A stretch of 64,000 nucleotides of DNA from a gamma proteobacterium symbiont of Ctena orbiculata. GTDB lineage: Bacteria > Pseudomonadota > Gammaproteobacteria > Chromatiales > Chromatiaceae. Numbering within the stretch: position 1 is the stretch's first letter; the number at the start of each line of letters is the position of its first letter. Where the stretch lies: the NCBI GenBank assembly GCA_003058495.1, contig QBVC01000010.1, positions 1-64,000 of the forward strand, written 5' to 3'. The translations under genes and the position numbers were made by a program. Below, one piece after another: positions 9,474 to 21,417 of this stretch. Below the pieces are notes generated by a model, which was not told the origin of the DNA, ran no database searches, and saw nothing but the letters and a program-made list of their open reading frames with translations.

Positions 9474-10709
9474 ATGACTAAGCGAAGTGAGAAAAATCTC
9501 ATCATCGGTCTAGATATCGGCACCTCCAAGGTGGTGGCGATCGTCGGCGAAATCAAGGCAGATGGTGGTATCGAGATTATCGGCATCGGCTCCCATCCCT
9601 CCCGGGGCCTGAAGAAGGGCGTGGTGGTGAATATCGAGTCCACGGTGCAGTCGATACAGCGTGCGGTGGAGGAGGCGGAGCTGATGGCGGGATGCGAGAT
9701 CCACTCGGTCTACGCGGGCATCGCCGGCAGCCATATCCGCAGCCTCAACTCCCATGGCATCGTCGCGATCAGGGACAAGGAGGTGACCCATGGCGACGTG
9801 GAGCGGGTCATCGATGCCGCCCGCGCGGTTGCGATTCCCGCGGATCAGAAGATCCTCCACATCCTGCCCCAGGAGTTCATCATCGATGAGCAGGAGGGGA
9901 TCCGCGAACCCAGCGGCATGTCTGGGGTGCGCCTCGAGGCCAGGGTGCATATGGTCACCGGCGCGGTGAGCGCGGCGCAGAATATCGTCAAGTGCATCCG
10001 CCGCTGCGGCCTCGAGGCGGATGACCTGATCCTGGAACAGCTCGCCTCCAGCCATTCGGTGCTCAGCGAGGATGAGAAGGAGCTGGGCGTCTGCCTGGTG
10101 GACATAGGCGGCGGCACCACCGACATCGCGGTCTTCACCGGCGGCGCGATCCGCCACACGGCGGTGATCCCCATCGCCGGCGACCAGGTGACCAACGACA
10201 TCGCGGTGGCGATGCGTACCCCGACCCAGCACGCCGAAGAGATCAAGATGAAATATGCCTGCGCCCTCACCCAGCTGGCGACCAGTGACGAGACCATCGA
10301 GGTCCCCAGCATCGGTGAACGTCCGCCGCGCAGGCTATCCCGACAGACCCTGGCCGAAGTGGTGGAGCCGAGATATGAAGAGCTGATGACCCTGATCCAG
10401 GCGGAGCTGCGACGCAGCGGATTCGAGGATGTCATCGCCGGCGGGGTGGTGCTGACCGGCGGTAGCTCCAAGATGGAGGGTGTCATCGATCTGGCGGAGG
10501 AGGTGTTTCACATGCCGGTGAGGCTCGGGGTGCCGCAATACGTCAGCGGACTCTCCGATGTGGTGCGCAATCCCATCTACTCGACCGGTGTGGGATTGCT
10601 GTTGTTCGGTTTGCGAAATCGTACCCAGGGTGGGCACGAATTGGCCAACGAAGGTGGCCTGAAGGCGGTTTGGGAAAGAATGAAACATTGGTTTCAAGGC
10701 AATTTTTGA
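9474..10709 (+). CDS. ftsA: Cell division protein FtsA
   Basis: FtsA is an actin-like ATPase that tethers FtsZ to the membrane and recruits late division proteins. The 411 residues carry the phosphate-1 motif GLDIGTSKVVAI near residue 13, the phosphate-2 motif CLVDIGGGTTDIAVF near residue 205 and the adenosine motif VLTGGSSKMEG near residue 325. The C-terminus MKHWFQGNF is a short amphipathic membrane-targeting helix of the family type. It starts one base after the ftsQ stop and is followed by an 89-base gap before ftsZ. Confidence 0.97.
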   Translation: MTKRSEKNLIIGLDIGTSKVVAIVGEIKADGGIEIIGIGSHPSRGLKKGVVVNIESTVQSIQRAVEEAELMAGCEIHSVYAGIAGSHIRSLNSHGIVAIRDKEVTHGDVERVIDAARAVAIPADQKILHILPQEFIIDEQEGIREPSGMSGVRLEARVHMVTGAVSAAQNIVKCIRRCGLEADDLILEQLASSHSVLSEDEKELGVCLVDIGGGTTDIAVFTGGAIRHTAVIPIAGDQVTNDIAVAMRTPTQHAEEIKMKYACALTQLATSDETIEVPSIGERPPRRLSRQTLAEVVEPRYEELMTLIQAELRRSGFEDVIAGGVVLTGGSSKMEGVIDLAEEVFHMPVRLGVPQYVSGLSDVVRNPIYSTGVGLLLFGLRNRTQGGHELANEGGLKAVWERMKHWFQGNF

Positions 10710-10798
10710 AGTTTTTTGGGTGGGTATCCCTAAGGGGTGCCGCGAATGATGAATCTTTTTTTAACTCTGTTGGGCGCGACAGATAGAGGAGGTAGACA

Positions 10799-11977
10799 AT
10801 GTTTGAACTGATGGACACACACAGCCAGAATGCTGTGATCAAGGTGATCGGTGTGGGCGGAGGCGGCGGTAACGCGGTCAACCATATGTTGTCGGGCGAT
10901 ATCGAAGGCGTGGATTTCATCTGTGCCAATACCGATGCCCAGGCACTGCGCAACAGTGAGGTGCGAACCCAGCTGCAGCTCGGCGCCGACATCACCAAGG
11001 GGCTCGGTGCCGGGGCGAATCCCGATATCGGCAGGCAGGCCGCGATGGATGATCGCGACCGCATCGAAGAGGTATTGACCGGTGCGGACATGGTCTTTAT
11101 CACCGCCGGCATGGGAGGCGGAACAGGGACCGGGGCTGCCCCTGTGGTCGCCCAGGTGGCCAAGGATCTGGGTATCCTGACCGTTGCCGTGGTGACCAAG
11201 CCCTTCGGCTTCGAGGGCGGCAAGCGGATGAAGATTGCCGAAAAGGGCATGGAGGAGCTGGGGGTGCACACCGATTCGCTGATCACCATTCCCAATGAGA
11301 AGCTGCTGGCGGTGCTGGGGAAGGATATGAGCCTGCTGAATGCCTTCAAGGCGGCAAACGATGTCCTGCTGCATGCGGTGCAGGGCATTGCGGAACTGAT
11401 TACCCGTCCGGGACTGATCAATGTCGACTTCGCGGATGTTCGCACCGTGATGTCGGAAATGGGCGCGGCGATGATGGGTTCGGGTGAGGCCTCGGAGGAG
11501 AACCGGGCCCGGGAGGCGGCGGAGCGGGCAATTCGCAGTCCGCTGTTGGAGGATGTCAACCTGGCCGGCGCCAAAGGCATTCTGGTCAATATCACCGCGG
11601 GCATGAACCTGGCGATCGGCGAATTCGACGAGGTCGGCAACACGGTACGGGAGTTCGCCGATGATGATGCCACCGTGGTGGTGGGGACGGTCATCGATCC
11701 GGATATGCAGAACGATATGCGGGTGACCGTGGTCGCCACCGGCCTGGGCGAGCGTGTCAAGGCGGAACTGCCCAGGGCGACGAATGTGGAGGAGATCGCC
11801 CCCGTCAAGCTGGTCGATGCGGAGGACCCGCAGGCGGTGCCGGATGACTACCGGGAGCTGGATCGGCCTACTGTGTTGCGAAATGGACAGACCAATCGTC
11901 CATCCGCGGCAGCCACCGCCGACGGCAACCTGGATTATCTGGATATCCCTGCTTTTCTGCGTCGCCAGGCCGATTAA
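10799..11977 (+). CDS. ftsZ: Cell division GTPase FtsZ
   Basis: FtsZ is the tubulin homologue that forms the division ring. The 392 residues include the GTP-binding loop [13 protein letters not shown] near residue 18, the tubulin signature [13 protein letters not shown] near residue 103 and the T7 loop [11 protein letters not shown] near residue 207. The conserved C-terminal peptide [13 protein letters not shown], which binds FtsA and ZipA, is complete. A strong binding site, AGAGGAGG, lies about 7 bases before the ATG, consistent with the high level of FtsZ needed. The gap before the gene could also hold a local promoter, but I see no clear one. Confidence 0.98.
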   Translation: MFELMDTHSQNAVIKVIGVGGGGGNAVNHMLSGDIEGVDFICANTDAQALRNSEVRTQLQLGADITKGLGAGANPDIGRQAAMDDRDRIEEVLTGADMVFITAGMGGGTGTGAAPVVAQVAKDLGILTVAVVTKPFGFEGGKRMKIAEKGMEELGVHTDSLITIPNEKLLAVLGKDMSLLNAFKAANDVLLHAVQGIAELITRPGLINVDFADVRTVMSEMGAAMMGSGEASEENRAREAAERAIRSPLLEDVNLAGAKGILVNITAGMNLAIGEFDEVGNTVREFADDDATVVVGTVIDPDMQNDMRVTVVATGLGERVKAELPRATNVEEIAPVKLVDAEDPQAVPDDYRELDRPTVLRNGQTNRPSAAATADGNLDYLDIPAFLRRQAD

Positions 11978-12055
11978 GCCCTTCACAAATGGCCTTCTTG
12001 GGCCTAGGATTTAGAGTGAGGTAGTTGCAGAAAGACAACATGTTGCATTTTTCGT

Positions 12056-12084
12056 TTCCAGAGAGCGATCAGTTGGTGTAGAAT
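12056..12084 (+). promoter_or_regulatory. Possible sigma-70 promoter upstream of lpxC
   Basis: The 236-base gap between ftsZ and lpxC has no gene. TAGAAT at 12079-12084 is a good -10 candidate. With a 17-base spacer the -35 would be TTCCAG, which is poor. This is a weak call made because lpxC normally has its own promoter. Confidence 0.25.
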
Positions 12085-12213
12085 CGGTACCCTGATCAAT
12101 TTCTGGTCACGGGCGGCATGTGCTGGCTGGCTATTTCTAGAACCAGGCTGTTGTGTTAGCATGCGCGGTTTTTGGGCCTTTTGGGCGATTCACAGCTGAG
12201 GAGCTGACAGTCG

Positions 12214-13131
12214 ATGATTTGGCAACGTACGTTGAAGAACGTGATACGCGCCACGGGAGTGGGGCTGCATACAGGGGAGAAAGTCTACCTCACCCTGCGG
12301 CCTGCGGCCCCGGACACCGGGATCGTTTTCAGACGTGTCGACCTCGAGCCGCCGGTGGAAATACGCGCCTGTGCGGAAAATGTGGGTGACACCAGGCTCT
12401 CGAGCACGCTGGTGCAGGAGGGTGTGCGGGTCTCCACGGTTGAGCATCTGCTCTCCGCCTTCGCCGGACTCGGCATCGACAACGCCTATGTCGATGTCAG
12501 CGCCGCCGAGGTGCCGATCATGGACGGCAGCGCAGGCCCGTTCGTATTCCTGCTGCAGTCCGCCGGGGTAGAAGAGCAGAACAAGGCCAAGCGGTTCATT
12601 CGCATCAAGCGCAAGGTCGAGGTGGAGGAGGGGGACAAACGCGCCTGTTTCGAACCCTTCGACGGATTCAAGGTCTCCTTCACCATCGATTTCGATCATC
12701 CCGCCTTCAAAGAACGCTCCCAATTCGCCACCGTCGATTTCTCCTCCACCTCTTTCGTGAGAGAGGTCAGTCGCGCCCGTACCTTCGGTTTTCTGCGGGA
12801 TATCGAGATGTTGCGGCAAAAGGAGCTGGCCCTGGGCGGGAGTCTCGACAACGCCGTGGTGGTCGACGACTACCGGGTGATGAATGATGACGGGTTGCGT
12901 TATGAAGACGAATTCGTAAAACACAAGATCCTCGATGCCATCGGCGACCTCTATCTGCTTGGCCATAGTCTGATCGGCGCCTTCAATGGCCATAAATCGG
13001 GCCATGCCCTCAACAACCGTCTCCTCAGAGAGCTGATCAACCAGCAGGACGCCTGGGAGGAGATCACCTTCGATGAGCCTGAAGACGCGCCGATCTCCTA
13101 TATGAAACCGGTACATCTGACCATCTCCTGA
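12214..13131 (+). CDS. lpxC: UDP-3-O-acyl-N-acetylglucosamine deacetylase
   Basis: LpxC is the zinc-dependent deacetylase that commits UDP-acyl-GlcNAc to lipid A synthesis in the cytoplasm. The 305 residues contain the zinc-ligand region [20 protein letters not shown] near residue 74, the [11 protein letters not shown] block near 105 and the second zinc/catalytic region [18 protein letters not shown] near 232, including the distal His in [10 protein letters not shown]. The AGGAGC sequence about 15 bases upstream of the ATG is a loose binding site. A UUCG-capped terminator follows closely, so lpxC ends the dcw transcription unit. Confidence 0.97.
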   Translation: MIWQRTLKNVIRATGVGLHTGEKVYLTLRPAAPDTGIVFRRVDLEPPVEIRACAENVGDTRLSSTLVQEGVRVSTVEHLLSAFAGLGIDNAYVDVSAAEVPIMDGSAGPFVFLLQSAGVEEQNKAKRFIRIKRKVEVEEGDKRACFEPFDGFKVSFTIDFDHPAFKERSQFATVDFSSTSFVREVSRARTFGFLRDIEMLRQKELALGGSLDNAVVVDDYRVMNDDGLRYEDEFVKHKILDAIGDLYLLGHSLIGAFNGHKSGHALNNRLLRELINQQDAWEEITFDEPEDAPISYMKPVHLTIS

Positions 13132-13161
13132 TTTGCTGGAACGATCTACTTCTCACTATTT

Positions 13162-13186
13162 GGGCTGTCTTCGGACGGCCCTTTTT
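13162..13186 (+). terminator. Rho-independent terminator after lpxC
   Basis: GGGCTGTC and GACGGCCC form an 8-bp stem (one G-U pair) closed by a stable TTCG tetraloop and followed by five T. It lies 30 bases after the lpxC stop. Confidence 0.9.
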
Positions 13187-13213
13187 ATTGCAGTGGACCC
13201 CGCCTCGTTACCC

Positions 13214-13250
13214 AAAAAAAAAGCCCCGGCACCGGCCGGGGCTCTTTTTT
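13214..13250. terminator. Bidirectional terminator between lpxC and the PEP-CTERM gene
   Basis: GCCCCGGC and GCCGGGGC form a perfect stem (13223-13242) with a 4-base loop, flanked by a run of A on the left and a run of T on the right. It can terminate transcription in both directions; on the minus strand it sits about 20 bases after the PEP-CTERM gene stop. Confidence 0.88.
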
Positions 13251-13270
13251 TAGCTTGAGCTTGACTCGGT

Positions 13271-13837
13271 TCAAGCCTTGGATTTGCGCATGCGAGTGGC
13301 GCCCAATCCGATGATGCCGGCACCGAGGAGGAGGAGCGTCGACGGCTCCGGCACACTGGCGGAGGGTGCGTCATCGCCCCACGCGAGATAGGAGCCTTCG
13401 CCGAAGACATGGTCAGGATTTACGAAGAAATCGTTAAAACTGTCTGAAAGCGTGATCTGCCAGGTGTCGCCGGGAAAGATGAAGGGATCTACCACGCTGA
13501 CGCTGCCGGAACACGAGAAGGCACCGCTGCTGTTGCCGAAGCCGCAGTCTCCGCTGCCGGAGATATTGACGGTATTGCCGGGATTGCCTATCCAGAAGTT
13601 GTAGAGCGAGATATTTGTCTCACTACCCCAGGATGGTGAGTAGTGAAACAGATTGAGTGAATAATGGATATCGAAATCATCAAGGAGATACTCGTCGTCC
13701 TGGACGTTGATGACCGTGGGTGATCCGCCATCAACCCCGACGCCGGACAGGTTAACGAACACAGCATTGGAGGCTGTGGGTAGGGCGAGAACCGTGAAAG
13801 CAGCCAAGCCCGTAACGAATTGTTTGATTTTATTCAT
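13271..13837 (-). CDS. PEP-CTERM sorting-domain protein
   Basis: The 188-residue product has a Sec signal peptide (MNKIKQFVTGLAAFTVLALP, cleavage after about residue 25), a Gly/Ser/Asn/Asp-rich body of about 135 residues with one likely disulfide pair, and a C-terminal PEP-CTERM signal: VPEPSTLLLLGAG, a hydrophobic helix, then RMRKSK. Such signals are recognised by exosortase (EpsH/XrtA) in exopolysaccharide-making bacteria, so the protein is probably exported and processed at the cell surface. No exosortase gene is in this window. The frame extends 24 codons further upstream, but the ATG at 13837 gives the proper signal peptide. It interrupts the usual lpxC-dciA-secA neighbourhood and carries its own promoter and terminator, so it looks like an inserted unit. 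Confidence 0.9.
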   Translation of the reverse strand: MNKIKQFVTGLAAFTVLALPTASNAVFVNLSGVGVDGGSPTVINVQDDEYLLDDFDIHYSLNLFHYSPSWGSETNISLYNFWIGNPGNTVNISGSGDCGFGNSSGAFSCSGSVSVVDPFIFPGDTWQITLSDSFNDFFVNPDHVFGEGSYLAWGDDAPSASVPEPSTLLLLGAGIIGLGATRMRKSKA

Positions 13838-13919
13838 GGTGTGTCGATCCGAAATTGTGTGTCTGTTGATTGGTTGGTTACAGAGAGTTTCGTTAAAGCC
13901 AATCTGCACACAGGTATAC

Positions 13920-13934
13920 GCAAATAGTGGGCCA
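13920..13934 (-). promoter_or_regulatory. Candidate sigma-54 (-24/-12) promoter of the PEP-CTERM gene
   Basis: Read on the minus strand the site is TGGCCCACTATTTGC. It matches the RpoN consensus TGGCAC-N5-TTGC at the GG and GC elements with exact spacing; only the A of TGGCA and the G after it differ. The predicted start of transcription is near 13909, giving a leader of about 70 bases before the ATG at 13837. The upstream DNA (13935-14000) is AT-rich, as expected for a bending/activator region. Confidence 0.6.
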
Positions 13935-14107
13935 TGTCAGATAATCAAATGAAAATAAAGATATTTTTCTAATACACTGTTTATTTATGGCCTTGGTTTG
14001 TAAAGCCAGTCGACAGAATTTTATGCTGTTTTTGTATGTTTTCCGCGGCGGATGATCACACGCGTCTTGGCTGGCGAAGGCTATCGTGGAAGGGCGGCGG
14101 CGTGTTT

Positions 14108-14542
14108 CTAATCCTGTTTTGAATGCCGACTGAGACGAAGCATCGCATCCCGCAGTTGCGGGTCGTCAATCGTCTGCGCCAATTGGCGCATCCGTCTGCC
14201 GGCTTCCCGGCCGAGTATTGCTTGCGCTCCCTTCTTGCTGCGGGCTGTGCGCTTCGATTCGTCGGGCAGGATGGCAGTGCGTACCTTGTCCAGCCGGATG
14301 CCCCGTTGCTGTAGCTGCCTCTGGAGTTGAGGCAAGAGGTAGCGGAAACGGCTCGCCCACACAGGGGATGCAACGAAAAGAGTGAGCCTGCCATGCTGCA
14401 GTACGGTCGCCTTCAGCTGGGAATCGAGGGGGGTTGGCAGGAGCTGTTTCAACTGCTCGTGGAGCGCCCTTTGCGACGACAGCTGTTGCCACAATTTGCC
14501 ATGGCTTGCAGCCGAAGCAACGATTTTCGAGGCCCATTCCAT
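14108..14542 (-). CDS. dciA: DciA-type helicase loader (DUF721 family)
   Basis: The 144-residue protein matches the DUF721 pattern: an N-terminal helix-rich part, then a small alpha/beta KH-like core (LKATVLQHGRLTLFVASPVW, then ASRFRYLLPQLQRQL), followed by a basic linker and a C-terminal helix. Proteins of this family (DciA) load or handle the replicative helicase DnaB in bacteria without DnaC. Position supports the call, since dciA lies between lpxC and secA in Pseudomonas and other gammaproteobacteria, and here it is in that interval on the opposite strand. No clear ribosome binding site precedes the ATG at 14542. Confidence 0.75.
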   Translation of the reverse strand: MEWASKIVASAASHGKLWQQLSSQRALHEQLKQLLPTPLDSQLKATVLQHGRLTLFVASPVWASRFRYLLPQLQRQLQQRGIRLDKVRTAILPDESKRTARSKKGAQAILGREAGRRMRQLAQTIDDPQLRDAMLRLSRHSKQD

Positions 14543-14663
14543 TCTGTGAGCTTAAGAGAAAAAAACGATAAAAAACATCACATTTTGTGCAGAAAGTGAT
14601 AAAGTTCGTTACTTTGTGACCGACAATAGTTGTATATAGCTGCGATTAAGCTGTTTTTTTACA

Positions 14664-15596
14664 ATGAAAATCATACACTTACACGGACTAGGGCAGGCTT
14701 GCGGCACAGTCGTGCGTTGCCTGCGTATATCCCTTTTCACGAGTCTTGTCGCTGTTATCGGACTCGGTTTGGTCTGGTTTGGCTACCAGATGGGGGTCAA
14801 TGACACGGAATTCCCGGAGCATCAGCTGGTGACCAGTCTGAAGGATACGTTTGCCAGGGAGCGTCAATTTATCGAGGATGCCAAATCCGATACCCAGGGA
14901 GGGATCGATGCGCTGGCAATCCGCCTCGGCCAGCTTCAATCCCAGCTCTTGCGCCTGGATGCCCTTGGCGAACGCCTGGTCAATATCGGTGGGCTCGACA
15001 AGGGCGAGTTCAGCTTCGATGCGCCGCCCGCATTGGGTGGTCCCGAGGTGATTCATTCCGTCAGCGGGCAATCCGCGCTGCCCGAACTGCTGCAGGAGAT
15101 GGAGCAGTTGGAACAGCTGATCGAGCATCGGGGGCAGCAGCTTACCCTGGTCGAGGATCTGATCATGAACTCCAACCTGGAGGAGTCGGTCCACCCCACG
15201 GGACGGCCGGTGAAAAAGGGTTGGATCTCCTCCTACTATGGCATGCGCAACGACCCCTTCAGCGGAAAACGCAGCATGCACAAAGGGATGGATTTTGCCG
15301 GAAAGGATGGATCCGAGGTGGTCGCGGTCGCCGCCGGTGTGGTCACCTGGTCCGGGGAGCGCTATGGCTACGGCAGGCTGATCGAGATCAACCACGGCAA
15401 GGGATACATCACCCGTTACGGGCACAACAAGGAGATCCTGGTTGAGGTCGGTGATCGCATCAAGCAGGGTCAGGTAATCGCCAGGATGGGTTCCACGGGC
15501 AGGTCCACCGGTCCCCATGTCCATTTCGAAGTGGTGCGCAACGGCAGGACCATCGATCCCACGCGCTATATTCTCACCAAGCGCAACCAGGGGTGA
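14664..15596 (+). CDS. M23 family (LytM-type) metallopeptidase, membrane-anchored
   Basis: The 310-residue protein has a membrane helix near residues 22-42, a periplasmic helical region (about 55-170, rich in Glu/Gln/Leu, probably coiled coil) and a C-terminal LytM domain. The zinc ligands are visible: MHKGMDFAG (His206, Asp210) and HVHFE (His285, His287). Such enzymes cut peptide cross-links in peptidoglycan, or activate amidases if catalytically inactive; here the ligand set is complete. A similar gene precedes secA in Pseudomonas, which supports orthology. No strong binding site is seen before the ATG; a weak promoter-like TTACTT-N18-TATATA lies at 14609-14638. Confidence 0.88.
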   Translation: MKIIHLHGLGQACGTVVRCLRISLFTSLVAVIGLGLVWFGYQMGVNDTEFPEHQLVTSLKDTFARERQFIEDAKSDTQGGIDALAIRLGQLQSQLLRLDALGERLVNIGGLDKGEFSFDAPPALGGPEVIHSVSGQSALPELLQEMEQLEQLIEHRGQQLTLVEDLIMNSNLEESVHPTGRPVKKGWISSYYGMRNDPFSGKRSMHKGMDFAGKDGSEVVAVAAGVVTWSGERYGYGRLIEINHGKGYITRYGHNKEILVEVGDRIKQGQVIARMGSTGRSTGPHVHFEVVRNGRTIDPTRYILTKRNQG

Positions 15597-15771
15597 GCCG
15601 AACCCGGCGCGCAGGGAGAGCCGTCGCCCAGCCCAAATTTGATTGAATCGATTCCCGCGATTGCTGTCAATCAGCCTGTGCGGGTGCAATCCTGCCAACC
15701 CCAACCTTCAGCAATTCCACCGCTTGCTGTATGATCCACCAATTTCGTATTTGCGACGGAAACCCCGATTA

Positions 15772-18585
<2,814 letters not shown>

Positions 18586-18586
18586 C

Positions 18587-19789
18587 ATGGGCAGCGCTCG
18601 CATCGCCATCCCGGGGATACGGCTCGGTACCGCGGCGGCGGGCATCAAGTATGCGGACAGGGAAGACCTGGTCGTGGTCGAGATGGGGCAGGCCGCGACC
18701 TGCGCCGCGGTGTTTACCCGGAATGCCTTCTGTGCCGCCCCGGTGCAGTTGGCGAGGCGCCATCTGACCCGGGAATCGCCCCGTTATCTGCTTATCAATT
18801 CCGGTAATGCCAACGCGGGCACCGGCCAGCAGGGGATCCGGGACGCCCTTGACAGCTGCCTTGCCCTGGCGACCCCCGCCGGCTGCAAAGCGGAGCAGGT
18901 ACTGCCATTCTCCACCGGTGTGATCGGGGAAAACCTGCCCGTCGAGGCGATCCGTGGCGCGATCCCTGGCGCCATGAGCGGATTGCGCGACGAGGGCTGG
19001 GACGCGGCCTCCCGCGCCATCATGACCACCGATACCCGGCCCAAGCTCAAGACGCGCCAGTTTGAGTTCGAGGGGGTACAGGTCGCGCTCTGCGGTATGG
19101 CGAAGGGGGCGGGCATGATCCGTCCCGACATGGCGACCATGCTGGCCTTTCTGGCCACCGATCTGAGCGTCTCTCAGGCCCTGCTGAAGGAGTGTCTGGT
19201 CAACGCGGTCAAGCCTTCGTTCAACAGCATCACCGTGGATGGCGATACCTCCACCAATGATGCCTGCGTGTTGATGGCCAGTGGCGCATCCTCCCTCGAG
19301 CCGGTGGTCGATAGGGATACCACCCTCTACCGGCGGCTCGAGCATGAAGTGACTGAACTCTGTATCGATCTGGCGCGGGAGATCGTCCGTGATGGCGAGG
19401 GGGCGACCAAGCTGGTGGAGATCCTGGTGCAGGGCGCGGGCGACGAAGCCGAGGCACGGGATGTCGCCTATACCATTGCCCATTCGCCGCTGGTGAAGAC
19501 CGCGCTCTTCGCCTCCGATCCCAACTGGGGCAGGATACTGGCCGCGGTGGGGCGCGCCGGGCTTGACGACCTCGATATCGATCGGGTCGAGATCTGGCTT
19601 GACGATATCTGCATCGTGCGCAACGGCGGACGGGTGGCCGAATACACCGAGCAGGCGGGTCTGTCGGTGATGGCTCAGGATGAGTTCACGATTCGAGTCG
19701 TGCTTGGACGGGGTGGTGAACAGGCGCAGTTAGTCACCTGCGATCTCTCCTACGACTATGTCAAGATCAATGCCGAATACCGTACCTAG
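18587..19789 (+). CDS. argJ: Bifunctional glutamate N-acetyltransferase / N-acetylglutamate synthase
   Basis: ArgJ recycles the acetyl group between N-acetylornithine and glutamate in arginine synthesis, and may also make acetylglutamate from acetyl-CoA. The 400-residue precursor contains the self-cleavage region KGAGMIRPDMATMLAF near residue 175; cleavage at the Ala-Thr bond would give the alpha and beta chains. The ADPNWGR-type motif appears as SDPNWGRILAAVGRAG near residue 307. The start at 18587 is one base after the secA stop. ArgJ of this kind replaces the separate ArgE step in many gammaproteobacteria. Confidence 0.95.
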   Translation: MGSARIAIPGIRLGTAAAGIKYADREDLVVVEMGQAATCAAVFTRNAFCAAPVQLARRHLTRESPRYLLINSGNANAGTGQQGIRDALDSCLALATPAGCKAEQVLPFSTGVIGENLPVEAIRGAIPGAMSGLRDEGWDAASRAIMTTDTRPKLKTRQFEFEGVQVALCGMAKGAGMIRPDMATMLAFLATDLSVSQALLKECLVNAVKPSFNSITVDGDTSTNDACVLMASGASSLEPVVDRDTTLYRRLEHEVTELCIDLAREIVRDGEGATKLVEILVQGAGDEAEARDVAYTIAHSPLVKTALFASDPNWGRILAAVGRAGLDDLDIDRVEIWLDDICIVRNGGRVAEYTEQAGLSVMAQDEFTIRVVLGRGGEQAQLVTCDLSYDYVKINAEYRT

Positions 19790-19805
19790 GAGCAGCTGAC
19801 AATCC

Positions 19806-20747
19806 ATGATCCATGTCGCCGCTGCAGCCATCTTCGATGCCGAAGGTCGCGTCCTCGTCACCAAACGGGCCGACCACATGCATCAGGGGGGGCTGTGGGA
19901 GTTTCCGGGCGGTAAGCGTGAACCGGGAGAGTCGATGGAGCAGGCACTGGCGAGGGAACTCGACGAGGAACTCGGGATTCAGCCCCTTGCGTATGATCCC
20001 CTGATACGGATCAGGCACAGTTACGGTGAACGCCGGCTGCAGCTCGAATTTTTTCGCGTCACCCGCTATCAGGGCAGGGCCAGGGGTCTCGAGGCGCAGC
20101 CGTTGAAGTGGCTGTTGCCGAGTGAGATGGATCCGCACAGTTTCCCGGCCGCCGACCGGCCTGTAATCACCGCGCTGCGGCTGCCGAGCCGCTATCTGAT
20201 CACCGGGGAGGATGCCGCGCAGACGAACAGCTTCCTCAAACGGCTGGAATCTTCCCTCGCACAGGGGCTGGGTATTGTCCAGTTGCGCGCCCACGGCCTG
20301 GCGGACGAGCGCTACCGCGAGCTGTTGTCGGCCTCGCTCACGCGCTGCCGTCTTCAGGGTGCGAGATTGATCGTCAATCGTCCCGCTGGGGTGGTGGACT
20401 GGCTGGGTGAGGCCGACGGGATCCACTTTACCGCGCGCCAACTGATGTTGCTCAGCCGCCGGCCTCCTGGAGCCGGCCTCATGGGCGCCTCCTGTCACAA
20501 CCCCGAGGAGCTGACGCGGGCGGCGCAACTGCAGCTCGACTACGCGCTGCTTTCACCGGTCGGGGAGACCCCGTCCCATCCCCATGCCCCGACCCTCGGC
20601 TGGAGTCGGTTTGCCGAATGGGTGGATGGGGTCAACATACCGGTATATGCCCTGGGCGGCATGCGGCGCGACTCCCTGGCGCAGGCAAAACGTGCCGGGG
20701 CGCAGGGGATCGCGGGGATATCGACCTTCTGGGCAGTCAATCCATAA
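19806..20747 (+). CDS. Nudix hydrolase (MutT-like) fused to a thiamine-phosphate-synthase-like domain
   Basis: Residues 1-130 are a MutT-type Nudix domain; the Nudix box is complete at residues 36-58 (G-x5-E-x7-RE-L-x-EE-x-G-I), so the domain should hydrolyse oxidised nucleotides such as 8-oxo-dGTP. Residues about 140-313 resemble ThiE: IVQLRAHGL, ADGIHFTARQL, LGASCHN-like GASCHNPEEL, DYALLSPVGET and GIAGISTFW follow the ThiE order. The ThiE substrate-contact Lys after QLR is replaced (RAHG), so a real thiamine function is doubtful. The fusion is a known architecture downstream of secA-argJ in gammaproteobacteria. The last 11 bases overlap the convergent PilZ gene. Confidence 0.88.
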   Translation: MIHVAAAAIFDAEGRVLVTKRADHMHQGGLWEFPGGKREPGESMEQALARELDEELGIQPLAYDPLIRIRHSYGERRLQLEFFRVTRYQGRARGLEAQPLKWLLPSEMDPHSFPAADRPVITALRLPSRYLITGEDAAQTNSFLKRLESSLAQGLGIVQLRAHGLADERYRELLSASLTRCRLQGARLIVNRPAGVVDWLGEADGIHFTARQLMLLSRRPPGAGLMGASCHNPEELTRAAQLQLDYALLSPVGETPSHPHAPTLGWSRFAEWVDGVNIPVYALGGMRRDSLAQAKRAGAQGIAGISTFWAVNP

Positions 20748-21129
20748 ACCCGTATTCCTGTATCATCGCCTGCACTGTCTTCATCGCATCCGGTGATTTG
20801 TCGATGAATTCAAAGCCCGAATCATAAAATGCGCTGTTGATGTCCCGGTCACTCCAGCGGCAGATCGCCTTAAAAGAGACTGGCTTAAGTTCGCCTTGCG
20901 GATCGGGCAGACGGATTTCGAGCTGCATCTCTTCCCCTGTCGGTACGGCTTTTTCGCTTATCAGCATCAAACCCCCGGTGTTGATGTCAACGACATGTCC
21001 GATGGGGATGTTTTGATCGACCTGCCATACCCGGAGATAGTAGATGAGATGGCGTCGCCTGACGGTGCGTCTGTCTGTGGGATGCAAAGCATTTTCCCGG
21101 TTGTGCTGACTAGGCCTCTTCATGTACAT
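20737..21129 (-). CDS. PilZ-domain protein, likely c-di-GMP receptor
   Basis: The 130-residue single-domain protein has the N-terminal arginine motif RRTVRRRH (residues 20-27) and the second PilZ element DINTGG (48-53), in which the usual Ser of D-x-S-x-x-G is Asn. The beta-barrel core continues through LEIRLPD and FKAICRWSD. PilZ proteins bind cyclic di-GMP and adjust motility, secretion or polysaccharide synthesis. The gene is convergent with the Nudix fusion (11-base overlap) and divergent from the hybrid kinase gene, from which it is separated by about 290 bases without a gene, containing one small dyad (GATCTCC/GGAGATC, 21193-21214). Confidence 0.85.
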   Translation of the reverse strand: MYMKRPSQHNRENALHPTDRRTVRRRHLIYYLRVWQVDQNIPIGHVVDINTGGLMLISEKAVPTGEEMQLEIRLPDPQGELKPVSFKAICRWSDRDINSAFYDSGFEFIDKSPDAMKTVQAMIQEYGFMD

Positions 21130-21417
21130 CGCTGTTCGCCTTCGGTTGTGCGGGTGTTATGGATTTCGAGCCTGCAAGATGCCATTCAAATTGATCTCCA
21201 TTAAACAGGAGATCGGCTGACAGCTGCAAGAACTTAGGATTTCCCTGCTTGTTCGGTTATGAATCCAATTAATTCCTAAATATCAATAGTATGCAGAATA
21301 TAAAAAAAGAAGTTATTTCTTGTTATGATGCTATGCTGTTACCGAGGCCGCTATGGTTGCGAGTCCAGCCGGGCCTGTATGCATGGAGTTGCCGGTTCAT
21401 TGAGAGGGATGACAAAT

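Noticed and set aside
12153-12389. Short frame overlapping the lpxC start
   Set aside because: Lies across the lpxC start in another frame with no ribosome binding site or family resemblance.
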